A DNA stretch of 64,000 nt, taken from NCBI GenBank assembly GCA_050732395.1, contig JBOHQX010000078.1:1-64000 (forward strand), in the 5' to 3' direction. This DNA comes from JBIOXB01 sp050732395. Its GTDB lineage: Bacteria; Zhuqueibacterota; Zhuqueibacteria; Zhuqueibacterales; Zhuqueibacteraceae. Below are positions 28,013-36,398 of the stretch, piece after piece (position 1 is the stretch's first letter; every line of letters begins with the position of its first letter). A program made the position numbers and the translations under genes. The notes beneath the pieces were generated by a model. It searched no databases. It saw only the letters and a list, made by a program, of their open reading frames with translations, and was not told the DNA's origin.

Positions 28013-29056
28013 ATGCCAGCGCCAACCTGCGTCGATCTTCGCAGCGACACCGTCACCAAGCCAACGCCGGAGATGCGGCAGGCACTCGCCGCGGCGGAAG
28101 TGGGCGACGACGTGTTTGAAGAAGATCCGACCGTCAATCTTTTGCAGGAAAACGTCGCCGAGCTGCTCGGCAAGGAAGCGGCTTTGTTCGTGGCCAGCGG
28201 CACGATGGGCAATCAAATCTGTTTGCGCTGCCTCACGGAGCCGGGGGACGAAGTGATTTGCGAAGCCGGGGCGCACTTTCTGCATTATGAGAGCGGCGCA
28301 ATCGCGGCGTTGAGCGGCATTCATGCGCGCACGATCGCCGGTACGCGCGGTGTCATCACCGCAGAACAGATTCATCCTTTGATTCGACCGCCGGCGCATT
28401 ACATGCCCGTAACAAAAGTGATTGCGCTGGAGAACACCCACAACAGCGCCGGGGGTACGATTTTTCCCTTAGCGGAAATTTCCGCCATTGCCGCACTGGC
28501 ACGACAGCGAGAGCTCAAGATGCATCTCGATGGCGCGCGCCTGTGGAATGCATGCGCCGCCACCGGCCTCGACCCGCGCGATTTTGCCGAAGCATTCGAT
28601 TCGGTGTCCGTTTGTTTTTCGAAAGGGTTGGGGGCGCCCGTGGGCTCTGCGCTCGCGGGCAGTAAGGCTCTTATTGCAAAAGCCCGGCGCATACGCAAAA
28701 TGTTAGGCGGCGGTATGCGGCAAGCCGGAATCCTGGCTGCGGCGGCGCTGCATGCCTTGCAGCATCATCGCCAGCGATTGCACGCCGATCACACCCATGC
28801 ACGGAAGCTTGCAGAAAACGCCGCGGACTTGCCGGGCGTTCAAATTGATTTGGACTGCGTACAAACAAATATCGTGATTATGAATATTACCCGCTCCAAG
28901 CTTGACGCCATGACAGCAGTTGCCGAGCTGCGTCGTGAAGGTGTTCTGGTGGTAGCGTTGGGACCGCATCTCCTGCGCGCCGTCACGCATCTCGACGTTT
29001 CTTCTGCAGGAATCGATCATGCCCTCACGGCTTTTCGCAAAGTGTTTCGAAGTTGA
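28013..29056 (+). CDS. Low-specificity L-threonine aldolase
   Basis: The frame is open from 27803, but homology begins at MPAPTCVDLRSDTVTKPT, so I take ATG 28013 (347 aa, family usual ~340). Motifs: DLRSDTVTKPTPEMR, GDDVFEEDPTVNLLQ, ALFVASGTMGNQI, HFLHYESGAIAALSG, ENTHNSAGGTIFP, MHLDGARLWNA, and the PLP lysine in SVCFSKGLGAPVGSALAG. The enzyme splits L-threonine or L-allo-threonine into glycine and acetaldehyde (fold-type I PLP enzyme, cytosolic). The Rossmann-like fold and GGGMRQAG segment match the family. It is divergent from ubiA and precedes the binding-protein gene by about 22 bases, so it may start that transcript. Confidence 0.93.
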   Translation: MPAPTCVDLRSDTVTKPTPEMRQALAAAEVGDDVFEEDPTVNLLQENVAELLGKEAALFVASGTMGNQICLRCLTEPGDEVICEAGAHFLHYESGAIAALSGIHARTIAGTRGVITAEQIHPLIRPPAHYMPVTKVIALENTHNSAGGTIFPLAEISAIAALARQRELKMHLDGARLWNACAATGLDPRDFAEAFDSVSVCFSKGLGAPVGSALAGSKALIAKARRIRKMLGGGMRQAGILAAAALHALQHHRQRLHADHTHARKLAENAADLPGVQIDLDCVQTNIVIMNITRSKLDAMTAVAELRREGVLVVALGPHLLRAVTHLDVSSAGIDHALTAFRKVFRS

Positions 29057-29078
29057 GCTGAACTCTCTGCGAGATGGG

Positions 29079-30386
29079 ATGATTTTTAAACGACCTTCGC
29101 ACAAATTTCAGATTACGCTGCTCGGCTTGGCGGCAGCCCGAAGTTTTGTGAGCTGGGTTTGTCGCAAAGTGGGTATAGTATTTGTCTTTTTTTTATTCTC
29201 GCTCGTTCACCCCCCTCCGCTTTCTGCCCAGATTCCCAGCACCTATCAAAGCCATTACGTCATCGCCGGAAAACTATCCGGCAGAGAAGATTATCGTCAT
29301 TTGACCATCAATACCTCCTCCGGTATCGTGCTGGTGGAGAACCATAGCGCTACGGTTCCCTTCGAGATTTTGGAAAGCAACGAGCAACGCGTGCGGCTGA
29401 TCTTCACGAAATTGCATCCAGGAGCGTCGCCCTCAAATTCATCTGTGGTTGCGGATTTTCCTATTGGCGTCGAGATTCGCTTTTATACCACCGAGCGCAG
29501 CCTGGTGAGCGCGTTCCTATTGGAGGAAGTGGATTATGCCGAGCTCGACAACGAAGCTTCCGCCATGGAAATCGAAAAGGCCAAGAAAAACTACCGCATT
29601 TTGCCGACCCGTCCAGAGCCCAACCTGGTCGAGATGATCTGTTATAATTTTGCGCATCCGTTTTTGCGCGAGAAAGCGCTGCGACAGGCGCTGTCTTATG
29701 CCGTGAACAAGGAAAAAATCAAAAAGCAGTTCTTGCTGGACAAGGCCGATGTCGCGCGCGGCCCCTTCGAGAAATCCAGCCGGTTGGCGGCTTCGGGCAT
29801 GCGCGAGTTCGGCTACAGTCCCAGGACCTCGATCACCCTCCTGGAAAAGGCGGGCTGGCGGGAAATCGACTACGATCGCGTGCGGTTGCGCAACGGCCAG
29901 CCGATGCGTTTCCGGTTGTTCTTTCCGCAAGGCCTGCGTTTGAGCGAACAGCTCGTGCGCCAGATCAAAATCGATTGGAATCAGATCGGCATCGACGTGG
30001 TGCCCGTGCCGTTGAGCGCCGCTGCTCTGAACGATTCTTTGCGGCGCGGCCGTTTCGACGCGGTGCTGCTGCGCCACCAGTTCGAAGAATCGCTCGAGGA
30101 GCTGACGGGATTTTTTGGCGATGGCGCCGGGCGAGGCATGTTCAGTTACACCAATGCGCGCTATCATCATATCGTCAAATTCAGCCGTAGCTTCAATAGT
30201 CCGGAAGAAATTCGCATGCAGATCATGAATCTGCAATTGTTGATGAACGAGGATCAGGCGGCGACTTTCTTGTTTCATCCCTGGCTGACCTTTCACGTCA
30301 TGAACGCCGCGAAATTCACGAATTTTATCGGCGCCGAGGGCTTGCCCAAGCCGTTTGAAGAATGGGTTATTCGCCACCGACCGTGA
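29079..30386 (+). CDS. Exported peptide-binding-protein-like (SBP family 5) protein
   Basis: 435 aa from ATG 29079 (the frame also opens at 29019, inside the preceding gene). An N-terminal helix (VGIVFVFFLFSLVHPPPLSAQ-type) acts as a signal peptide. The central and C-terminal parts resemble oligopeptide-binding proteins of the SBP_bac_5 family: NFAHPFLREKALRQALSYAVNKEKI, LLEKAGWRE.D.DRVRLRNGQPMRF, QIKIDWNQIGIDVVPVP, LRRGRFDAVLLRH. The first ~130 mature residues are beta-rich and do not look like the standard N-lobe, so the protein may be shortened or altered. No permease or ATPase genes are adjacent. The next gene (10 bases on) is a sensor kinase, so it may deliver a ligand signal rather than feed a transporter; this is inference. 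Confidence 0.75.
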   Translation: MIFKRPSHKFQITLLGLAAARSFVSWVCRKVGIVFVFFLFSLVHPPPLSAQIPSTYQSHYVIAGKLSGREDYRHLTINTSSGIVLVENHSATVPFEILESNEQRVRLIFTKLHPGASPSNSSVVADFPIGVEIRFYTTERSLVSAFLLEEVDYAELDNEASAMEIEKAKKNYRILPTRPEPNLVEMICYNFAHPFLREKALRQALSYAVNKEKIKKQFLLDKADVARGPFEKSSRLAASGMREFGYSPRTSITLLEKAGWREIDYDRVRLRNGQPMRFRLFFPQGLRLSEQLVRQIKIDWNQIGIDVVPVPLSAAALNDSLRRGRFDAVLLRHQFEESLEELTGFFGDGAGRGMFSYTNARYHHIVKFSRSFNSPEEIRMQIMNLQLLMNEDQAATFLFHPWLTFHVMNAAKFTNFIGAEGLPKPFEEWVIRHRP

Positions 30387-30395
30387 GTTGATGCG

Positions 30396-32174
30396 ATGTT
30401 GATCCCTCGAGTTCCCGTTATTCATCGTTTTTTCACGCGCCTGCTGATTTCGCATATTTTGCTGGTTTCAGTGCCGCTGCTGATTTCGGGCTTTTTTCTG
30501 GTGAATGCGGCGCAAAAAGCCATTGAAGAGACGATACTGAAAAGAAATCTGGAGCTGGCGCGACGCTCGTCCTGGCTGATTCACTCCACGATTGGCCGCG
30601 GCCGCGATCTGCTGCGCCTGGGCGCCATGAATCCGACTTTTTTTCGCGGCGATCGCTTGAGTCAGGAAATGACCATTAACAACATCGTGAATCAATTTCC
30701 GCTTTTCAAAAAACTCTCGATTCTGGATACCACGGGTACAACCACCAGCTCGACGGCCTATGGCGTTTTGGGCGAAGTGCGGTATATTCGTGAAGCGCTG
30801 GCGAACATCGCGCGGCGGCAAAGCTACACCTCCGAAGTTTATATTTCGGAAGAGAAACTGCCGCTGATGGACATTGCCGAGCCGATCTTTGTTTTGAATG
30901 AAGTAGAAGGGGCGCTATGGGCAGAAGTCGATTTGAAGACGATCTGGGCGCTGGTCGACAGCAGCGTGGTCGGTGAGATGGGCGAGGCGTTCATTTTTCG
31001 CGCCGACGGGCAGTACCTCGCGCATTCCGATCGCAAAAAAGTACTCGAGCGCCAGCAGTTTCAAGAAAAGGACATTCTGTCGGATATCATGAACGGCCGC
31101 AGCGGACACAAGATTTACGCTAACCAACAGGGCGTGGAGATGATCGCGGCGTACGCTGCCATCCCGGAAGAAAAATGGGGCGCAGTCATTCAACAGCCGG
31201 CCAGCGAGGCTTTTGCCTCCGCGCGTTTGTTACGCCTCCAGATTTTCCTTTTGATGATCGGCAGCATCATCGGCGCGGCCATCATTGCCACGGTGTATAC
31301 CCGCCAAATCGTCAAGCCGGTCAATCAGCTCATTCACGGCATCGAGCGGATTGCCCAGGGCGATTTGAGCCACCGCATTTTGCGCCGCGGCCGGGACGAA
31401 CTGGGCACTCTGGCGCTGCATTTCAACGCCATGGCCGCCAAATTGCTCAAGAGCCAGAAACGGCTGAAACGCAGCGAGCGCTTGGAAACCTTGAACAAGC
31501 TGGCTTCCGTCCTGTCACACGAGATTCGAAATCCGCTCAATTCCATGGTCATCAACACGCAGCTTATGTTGCGCGAATTTCGGAAACCCGAAATCGATGC
31601 CGAGAAGCTGGAGCATTTTCATCGCATCCTTTCTTCTGAAATTCGCCGCGTGGACGATCTGGTCAGCAACTTCCTGTTACTGGCGCGTCCGCCCAAGCTG
31701 GAAAAATCCCCGCAGAAAATAAGCACGCTGCTCGACAATCTCATCAAAGTAGAGATACCCGAGGTCTTGCCCAAAGGCATCCGGGTTACGCGCCGCTACC
31801 GCGCGCCCGACCTTCGGCTCAACGTTGATGGCAACAAAATCTATCAAGTCTTTTTGAACGTCTTTTTGAATGCCGTGCAAGCAATGCCAGGCGGTGGGCA
31901 TTTGATCGTCGCCCTGGACAAACGCACGCGCAAAACCAATGAACGCGCGCGAGATTACGCCGTCATTTCCTTTACCGATACCGGCAAAGGCATCGAGTCG
32001 GAAGATGTGCCTAAAATTTTCGATTTCTATTTCTCAACCAAGAAGAATGGCACGGGGATCGGGTTGGCAATTGCCTTGCAAATTATTGAAAAACATGGTG
32101 GTACTATCAAAGTCCACAGCTCGGTTGGGCGTGGCAGTCGATTTTCGATTCTATTACCATTGGATAAGGCATAA
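30396..32174 (+). CDS. Membrane sensor histidine kinase (Cache-HAMP-HisKA-HATPase), orphan
   Basis: 592 aa. TM1 at ~18-38, a periplasmic Cache-like sensor ~40-280, TM2 ~282-302, HAMP ~305-355 (RQIVKPVNQLIHGIERIAQGDLSHRI), HisKA ~355-430 with the phospho-acceptor His375 in LSHEIRNPLNS, then HATPase ~460-590: N box FLNVFLNAVQAM, G1 DTGKGIESEDVPKIFDFYFSTKKNGTGIGLAIA, and the closing GRGSRFSILLPLDK. The ligand domain faces the periplasm and the kinase acts in the cytoplasm. It follows the binding-protein homologue by 10 bases, and no response regulator lies within the window, so its partner is unlinked. A binding-protein/kinase pairing is plausible from spacing only. Confidence 0.9.
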   Translation: MLIPRVPVIHRFFTRLLISHILLVSVPLLISGFFLVNAAQKAIEETILKRNLELARRSSWLIHSTIGRGRDLLRLGAMNPTFFRGDRLSQEMTINNIVNQFPLFKKLSILDTTGTTTSSTAYGVLGEVRYIREALANIARRQSYTSEVYISEEKLPLMDIAEPIFVLNEVEGALWAEVDLKTIWALVDSSVVGEMGEAFIFRADGQYLAHSDRKKVLERQQFQEKDILSDIMNGRSGHKIYANQQGVEMIAAYAAIPEEKWGAVIQQPASEAFASARLLRLQIFLLMIGSIIGAAIIATVYTRQIVKPVNQLIHGIERIAQGDLSHRILRRGRDELGTLALHFNAMAAKLLKSQKRLKRSERLETLNKLASVLSHEIRNPLNSMVINTQLMLREFRKPEIDAEKLEHFHRILSSEIRRVDDLVSNFLLLARPPKLEKSPQKISTLLDNLIKVEIPEVLPKGIRVTRRYRAPDLRLNVDGNKIYQVFLNVFLNAVQAMPGGGHLIVALDKRTRKTNERARDYAVISFTDTGKGIESEDVPKIFDFYFSTKKNGTGIGLAIALQIIEKHGGTIKVHSSVGRGSRFSILLPLDKA

Positions 32175-32574
32175 TGAAAAAATTTCAGAATAAATTTTCG
32201 TCATATCTCTTGACAAACGATGGCTGATAGCGTATATTTATTATTGTATTTTTTTGCCCAACATACAACAGAAGTTCTAGTTTTTTAACAAGTTGACAAG
32301 TGATTTTGGCGCAACTATTGCATTATAAGCGCACATCTCGTTCGTTACGTTCAATTTTCATGACAGTTTTGTTGGCTCTGGTGATCAAAGGGGTACACAG
32401 ATTAGAGGGTATGTCTCCAGCTTAAGAAATTGCATTTCAACACAATTATATACTTTTGCAGAGTTTGGAACTTTCTCCGCACTGCTACAGTATAGAAAAT
32501 AAGTTGTGGCAGCAGTGAAAATCTGATCTCTTCATCATAAAATCCCGAGATCGTGCTGGGAGAAAGGATGTTCT
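32175..32574 (+). other. AT-rich 400-base leader region of rpsU, no ORF
   Basis: This stretch is visibly richer in A+T than its surroundings and contains no credible coding frame. It holds the consensus promoter at 32210-32238 and a second TTGACA-like box at 32293-32298 without a well-spaced -10. If transcription starts just after 32240, the rpsU transcript carries a leader of about 330 bases. That is long enough for a structured regulatory RNA, but I could not identify a known fold by eye. Confidence 0.5.
32210..32238 (+). promoter_or_regulatory. Consensus sigma-70 promoter upstream of rpsU-rpoD
   Basis: TTGACA (32210-32215) is a perfect -35 and TATATT (32233-32238) a 5/6 -10, separated by exactly 17 bases. 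This is the closest match to the housekeeping consensus in the window, located 337 bases before the rpsU start. Confidence 0.7.
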
Positions 32575-32769
32575 ATGGTCAGGGTTGTTGTTGGAGAAAG
32601 GGAAGCGCTGGACCGCGCGATTATGAGATTCAAGCGTAAATGTGATCGTGCGGGCATACTCCGTGACTTCAAGAGGTCTACTTATTACATAAAACCTAGT
32701 CAAAGGAGACGCATCAGAAAAGAAAAGGCCATACGCAGGACGCACAGACAACAAGCTCATGAATTTTGA
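32575..32769 (+). CDS. rpsU: 30S ribosomal protein bS21
   Basis: 64 aa from ATG 32575. It shows the bS21 pattern: VRVVVGEREALDRAIMRFKRKCDRAGILRDFKR near the start (split here by family), then STYYIKPSQRRRIRKEKAIRR. The protein is small and very basic and has the expected length. bS21 sits on the platform of the 30S subunit and helps initiation. GGAG-like bases (GAGAAAGGA) lie 6-12 bases upstream. It is followed by the primary sigma factor after 156 bases, a shortened form of the rpsU-dnaG-rpoD order with no dnaG between them. Confidence 0.95.
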   Translation: MVRVVVGEREALDRAIMRFKRKCDRAGILRDFKRSTYYIKPSQRRRIRKEKAIRRTHRQQAHEF

Positions 32770-32925
32770 GCGCATATAACCACGCCACCTCAAGAGTTTA
32801 GCGCAGCCATGCATGGCAACGGTTTATGTTCGTTACATATGGCTTGATGTTTGCTGAATTATTTGATAGGTGAAATGAATTCGGACTCTTTTTATTCTTT
32901 TGGCTGAGTGCCAAGTTAGGTAGTT

Positions 32926-33762
32926 ATGGAGAATCGCACCAAACAATCTATTGAAAAATATCTCGAAGAGATCGGCGGATATTCGCCGCTGCCTCCGGAA
33001 GAGGAAGTTGAGCTCGCACGCAGAATTCGCAAAAGCGACTCCCAGGCTCTCGACAAGCTCGTCAAAGCTAACCTGCGTTTCGTGATCAGTGTGGCAAAGG
33101 AATACCAGGGACAGGGGCTTCCTCTGCAAGATTTGATCAGCGAAGGCAATCTTGGTTTGATCAAAGCTGCGCAACGCTTCGATGAGACGCGCGGGTTCAA
33201 GTTCATCTCCTATGCGGTGTGGTGGATCCGGCAGTCGATTTTGCAAGCGTTGGCAGAGCAAAGCCGCGTAGTGCGTTTGCCGCTCAATCGCGTCGGCGCC
33301 ATCAACAAGGTTGGCCGCGCGCTGGAAGAGCTCGAAAAGCGATTCGGCCGTGAGCCCAGCATAGAAGAAATTGCCGATAAAATGGAATTGACGTCGTTTG
33401 AAGTCGCCGACGTCATGAAAACCTCGGCACGCCACCTCTCGCTCGACGAGCCGTTCAAGGAAGAAGAAGGCAACAGCCTGCTCGATGTGTTGGAAAGCGA
33501 TCGATATGCGCCGCCGGATGATAACCTCATGCAAGAATCCTTGCAAGTGGAAATCGACAAAGTGCTTTCCACGCTGAAGGCGCGCGAATCGGAAATCATC
33601 CGGCTGTATTTCGGCCTGGATGGCGACCGCCCTCTGACTCTGGAAGAGATCGGCGAGCACTTCAAGCTGACGCGCGAACGCGTGCGCCAGATCAAGGAAA
33701 AGGCATTGCGGCGATTGCGACATCGCTCGCGTCTCGAGCCGCTGCGCAAATACCTCGGCTGA
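32926..33762 (+). CDS. rpoD: RNA polymerase primary sigma factor, short type
   Basis: 278 aa. The sequence begins directly at region 1.2 (YLEEIGGYSPLPPEEEVELARRI) and lacks region 1.1, as is usual in Bacteroidota and relatives. Region 2 contains NLRFVISVAKEYQGQGLPLQDLI, GNLGLIKAA, and the -10 recognition helix FISYAVWWIRQSI. Region 3 follows (LEKRFGREPSIEEIA), and region 4 contains LTLEEIGEHFKLTRERVRQIKEKALRRLR, the -35 binding HTH. It directs housekeeping transcription. The gene is followed by a strong terminator. With all regions conserved it is probably the primary or a group 2 sigma; the rpsU linkage favours primary. Confidence 0.93.
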   Translation: MENRTKQSIEKYLEEIGGYSPLPPEEEVELARRIRKSDSQALDKLVKANLRFVISVAKEYQGQGLPLQDLISEGNLGLIKAAQRFDETRGFKFISYAVWWIRQSILQALAEQSRVVRLPLNRVGAINKVGRALEELEKRFGREPSIEEIADKMELTSFEVADVMKTSARHLSLDEPFKEEEGNSLLDVLESDRYAPPDDNLMQESLQVEIDKVLSTLKARESEIIRLYFGLDGDRPLTLEEIGEHFKLTRERVRQIKEKALRRLRHRSRLEPLRKYLG

Positions 33763-33785
33763 TTGCAGTTCGATTTGACCATTCA

Positions 33786-33824
33786 AAAGCCCATTCCAGC
33801 CTCACGGAATGGGCTTTGCTTTTT
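33786..33824 (+). terminator. Factor-independent terminator after rpoD
   Basis: A perfect 12-bp stem (AAAGCCCATTCC 33786-33797, GGAATGGGCTTT 33806-33817) with an 8-base loop is followed by GCTTTTT. It lies 23 bases after the rpoD stop and is a textbook intrinsic terminator. Confidence 0.9.
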
Positions 33825-34440
33825 GAAGCCCTCCGCCCGCGTAAATTTCGAGAATTGCGCAGGGCGACATTTTCGTAATCACTTCGGCTAAAATGATGCG
33901 CAGCGTGGTCCAGTCGATGAGCGCACGTTACTTTTCTGTCGAAAGAGAGCGCCATGTCACCGGCGCAGATCAAATAATGCAATTTCTCTTACAGACTTGT
34001 CGGCAGAAAGGCAATCCTCCTCGTTCGTAACCTCTCCTCTGCAACTTAATTCCCGAATAATCATATCGCTATTTTTTGCCCTGGGCACTGGCACGGTCTT
34101 CGCAGTAAGGGAATTCAACAGATTGGGCGCCGGAAAATTTCCTTGCATTTTTGGGCGTTTGTAAACATATTCACGCGCATGAAAAAAAACTTCGACGCAT
34201 GATCCAGAAGCACTTCATCTACTCTTACAATTGAAGCTTTGACATTTGTCCGCCTATCAGCGCATGATCCTGCCCAAAAGCCGTACCGCGCATTGGTTCC
34301 AAATCATATTCCCATGAACTCAGCCGGATGGACTGCTCGCATGCCACGCCTTGTTGAATTTGCACGCCGGAATCCAAATGCGCGCGGCCTCCGGGTTTCG
34401 CCGGAGAGCCGCGGGTATATGTATACCGGCGTAATTTGAC
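33825..34440. other. 616-base gap without a supported gene
   Basis: Short open frames exist on both strands (for example 33692-33982 and 33957-34148 on minus, 34239-34439 on plus), but none has a ribosome site or recognisable motif. The region contains the possible promoter at 34239-34268 and a 14-base palindrome GGTATATGTATACC at 34414-34427, just ahead of the methyltransferase GTG, which could be an operator. Otherwise I see nothing certain. Confidence 0.4.
34239..34268 (+). promoter_or_regulatory. Possible promoter for the phenolic-lipid operon
   Basis: A perfect TTGACA (34239-34244) is followed after 18 bases by CATGAT (34263-34268; 4 of 6). This would place transcription ~165 bases ahead of the methyltransferase. 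The weak -10 keeps confidence low. Confidence 0.35.
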
Positions 34441-35145
34441 GTGTGGCTGCAACGGCGCGAATGGCACGCCGAGCTGCTGGATGATCCGGCCTTGGATGAT
34501 CCGGAAGTCTACAATGCACTCGACGGCCTGCGCAGGCTGAACTTCATCAGCCGCAGTGCGGGGATCTTGTGGGAAGAGATGAAGAACCTCGCACACAGGC
34601 GAAAACAGCAGCATCTTCGCGCTCTGGACATTGCCTGTGGCGGCGGTGACGTTCCCCTTGCGCTCATGCGGCGCGCGAAAAGAATCGGCGTTACGTTAGA
34701 TTTGGAGGCTTGCGATCGCAATCCTCGTTCTTTGGAATATGCGCGCCGATTAGCCGAGCGCGCAGGGTACGCCGTCAAATTTTTCGTGCACGATGCATTG
34801 CTCGAGCCGTTGCCCGAAGATCATGACGTCGTGATGTGCTCGTTGTTTTTGCATCATCTGCAGGAAACCCAGGCCGTTGCGCTGTTGCAGGGCATGGCCA
34901 GGGCCGCGCGAGGCCTGGTGCTGGTGAACGACATACGTCGCAGCGCCGCGAATTTCGCCATGGTCTGGCTGGGTAGCCGCTGCTTGTCCCGTTCGCCGAT
35001 CGTGCACATGGACGCAATGCTGTCCATGAAAAACGCCTTTACCAAGACTGAGCTCGCCGGACTGGCGCAGCGGGCCGGGCTCGAGAATTTTTCGATTCAC
35101 ACGCACTGGCCGGCGCGTATGTTGTTGCGTTACGAAAAGACATGA
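34441..35145 (+). CDS. SAM-dependent methyltransferase of a phenolic-lipid operon
   Basis: 234 aa from GTG 34441; an in-frame TAA at 34432 rules out a longer start. The N-terminus (ELLDDPALDDPEVYNALDGLRRLNFIS) matches methyltransferases found beside type III polyketide synthases. The class I SAM fold is seen in ALDIACGGGDVPLAL (motif I), DLEACDRNPRSLEYARR, PEDHDVVMCSLFLHHLQETQAVALLQGMARAARG in the motif II/III region, and VLVNDIRRS. It probably methylates a hydroxyl or carbon of the alkylresorcinol/alkylpyrone or quinone product of the PKS two genes downstream, as SrsB does in Streptomyces griseus. It overlaps the next gene by 4 bases (ATGA). Confidence 0.85.
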   Translation: MWLQRREWHAELLDDPALDDPEVYNALDGLRRLNFISRSAGILWEEMKNLAHRRKQQHLRALDIACGGGDVPLALMRRAKRIGVTLDLEACDRNPRSLEYARRLAERAGYAVKFFVHDALLEPLPEDHDVVMCSLFLHHLQETQAVALLQGMARAARGLVLVNDIRRSAANFAMVWLGSRCLSRSPIVHMDAMLSMKNAFTKTELAGLAQRAGLENFSIHTHWPARMLLRYEKT

Positions 35146-36320
35146 ATTTCTCCGCAGAGAACGCTGTTACAAAAGACTGGGACGTTGCCGTCGTGGGTGC
35201 GGGACCAGCTGGCGCCTTTATCGCGCAACGGCTCGCCGTCTCGGGATTACACGTTTTGTTGATTGAAAAGCAGAAATTTCCTCGCTCAAAAATATGCGGC
35301 TGTTGTTTCAGCGCGCGCGCCGTGGCGGTGCTGCGCACGGCGGGGCTTGCACACTTGCTCGATCGCACCGGAGCGCAGCCGGTACGCAGCTTTGCGTTGA
35401 TCTGCAAAGAGCATCGCATGCAGCTCTCGCTTCCGGCCGGCAGAGCAGTTTCACGAGCGGCATTCGACGCGGCACTGGTCGACGCCGCGGTCTCCGCCGG
35501 CGTTTCTTTCCTGCCGGAATATCGCGCGATTTTGTCAAGCGTGCGGAGCTCGTCCCGTAAGTTGCTCTTGCACCATGGGCAGCGCACGCGCGAAATCCGC
35601 GCAAAAGTGGTGATTGGCGCGGACGGTCTGGCCGGGTCGTTGCGAAGAGGTTTTCACGAGCTTTCTTCGCGCCCGCAGCGGAACTCTTATATCGGCGCGG
35701 GCGTGATTGCCGTCTCTGCTCCTTCTGCTTTTGAGCCCGGCACGATTTATATGGCATACGGACGTCATGGCTACACCGGTTTGGTGCGCATTGAAGAGAA
35801 CCGGCTCGCCATTGCCGCAGCTCTGGCGGTGGATTTTGTCAAGAACGCTGGAACGCTCGCGCGGGCCGTCGGGAAAGTATTGCAGGAAGCGGGTGTGCCG
35901 CACGCACTCAATCTGCAGGAATTGCACTGGCAAGGCACGCCTGCGTTGACGCGGCGTACGACCAGGAAGAGTGCCCATCGTTTTTTTGCGCTGGGCGATG
36001 CCGCCGGCTATACAGAGCCTTTTACCGGCGAAGGCATCTCCTGGGCATTGAGCTCTGCGGAAGCGCTGGTACCGTTGGTGCAGCGTGGTGTGTCGCAATG
36101 GTCTCCGCTACTCGAACACGAATGGGCGAGCGTGCATCGCCGCGTCGTTGGACGCCGGCAAGCGGTTTGCCGCATGATTGCGCGCGCCCTGCGCCATCCC
36201 GTTTTGATTGAAACGATCGTACGGCTGGCAGAGAAACACTGGCTGTCGCTGGCGCCACTGGCGGGCTATCTGCACCTGGAGGCCGGAACGGAAAGACGGC
36301 GGCTCGTACCGGGGGCGTAA
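35142..36320 (+). CDS. FAD-dependent monooxygenase/reductase of the phenolic-lipid operon
   Basis: 392 aa, starting at the ATG that overlaps the methyltransferase stop. Motifs: FAD-binding DVAVVGAGPAGAFIAQRLA, IEKQKFPRSKICGCC (a Cys-rich variant of the KxCGG motif of geranylgeranyl-reductase-like proteins), RAAFDAALVDAA, VIGADGLAGSLRR, and the second FAD motif FFALGDAAGYTEPFTGEGISWAL. The family covers geranylgeranyl reductases and aromatic hydroxylases. In comparable methyltransferase/PKS operons (SrsC type) the flavoprotein hydroxylates or oxidises the phenolic ring to a quinone, which I infer here. The end is Arg-rich and there is no transmembrane helix. Confidence 0.85.
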   Translation: MNFSAENAVTKDWDVAVVGAGPAGAFIAQRLAVSGLHVLLIEKQKFPRSKICGCCFSARAVAVLRTAGLAHLLDRTGAQPVRSFALICKEHRMQLSLPAGRAVSRAAFDAALVDAAVSAGVSFLPEYRAILSSVRSSSRKLLLHHGQRTREIRAKVVIGADGLAGSLRRGFHELSSRPQRNSYIGAGVIAVSAPSAFEPGTIYMAYGRHGYTGLVRIEENRLAIAAALAVDFVKNAGTLARAVGKVLQEAGVPHALNLQELHWQGTPALTRRTTRKSAHRFFALGDAAGYTEPFTGEGISWALSSAEALVPLVQRGVSQWSPLLEHEWASVHRRVVGRRQAVCRMIARALRHPVLIETIVRLAEKHWLSLAPLAGYLHLEAGTERRRLVPGA

Positions 36321-36398
36321 CTGTGGAGACCCGGGTTGGTTCATTGGTGACTTGAGTTCTTGGTGTGACTGCGTCCTAAAATTCGAGAGTCGATTGGC

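Noticed and set aside
33957..34148. Minus-strand 63-aa frame in the gap after rpoD
   Set aside because: No ribosome site, no hydrophobic or conserved pattern, and composition like non-coding DNA.
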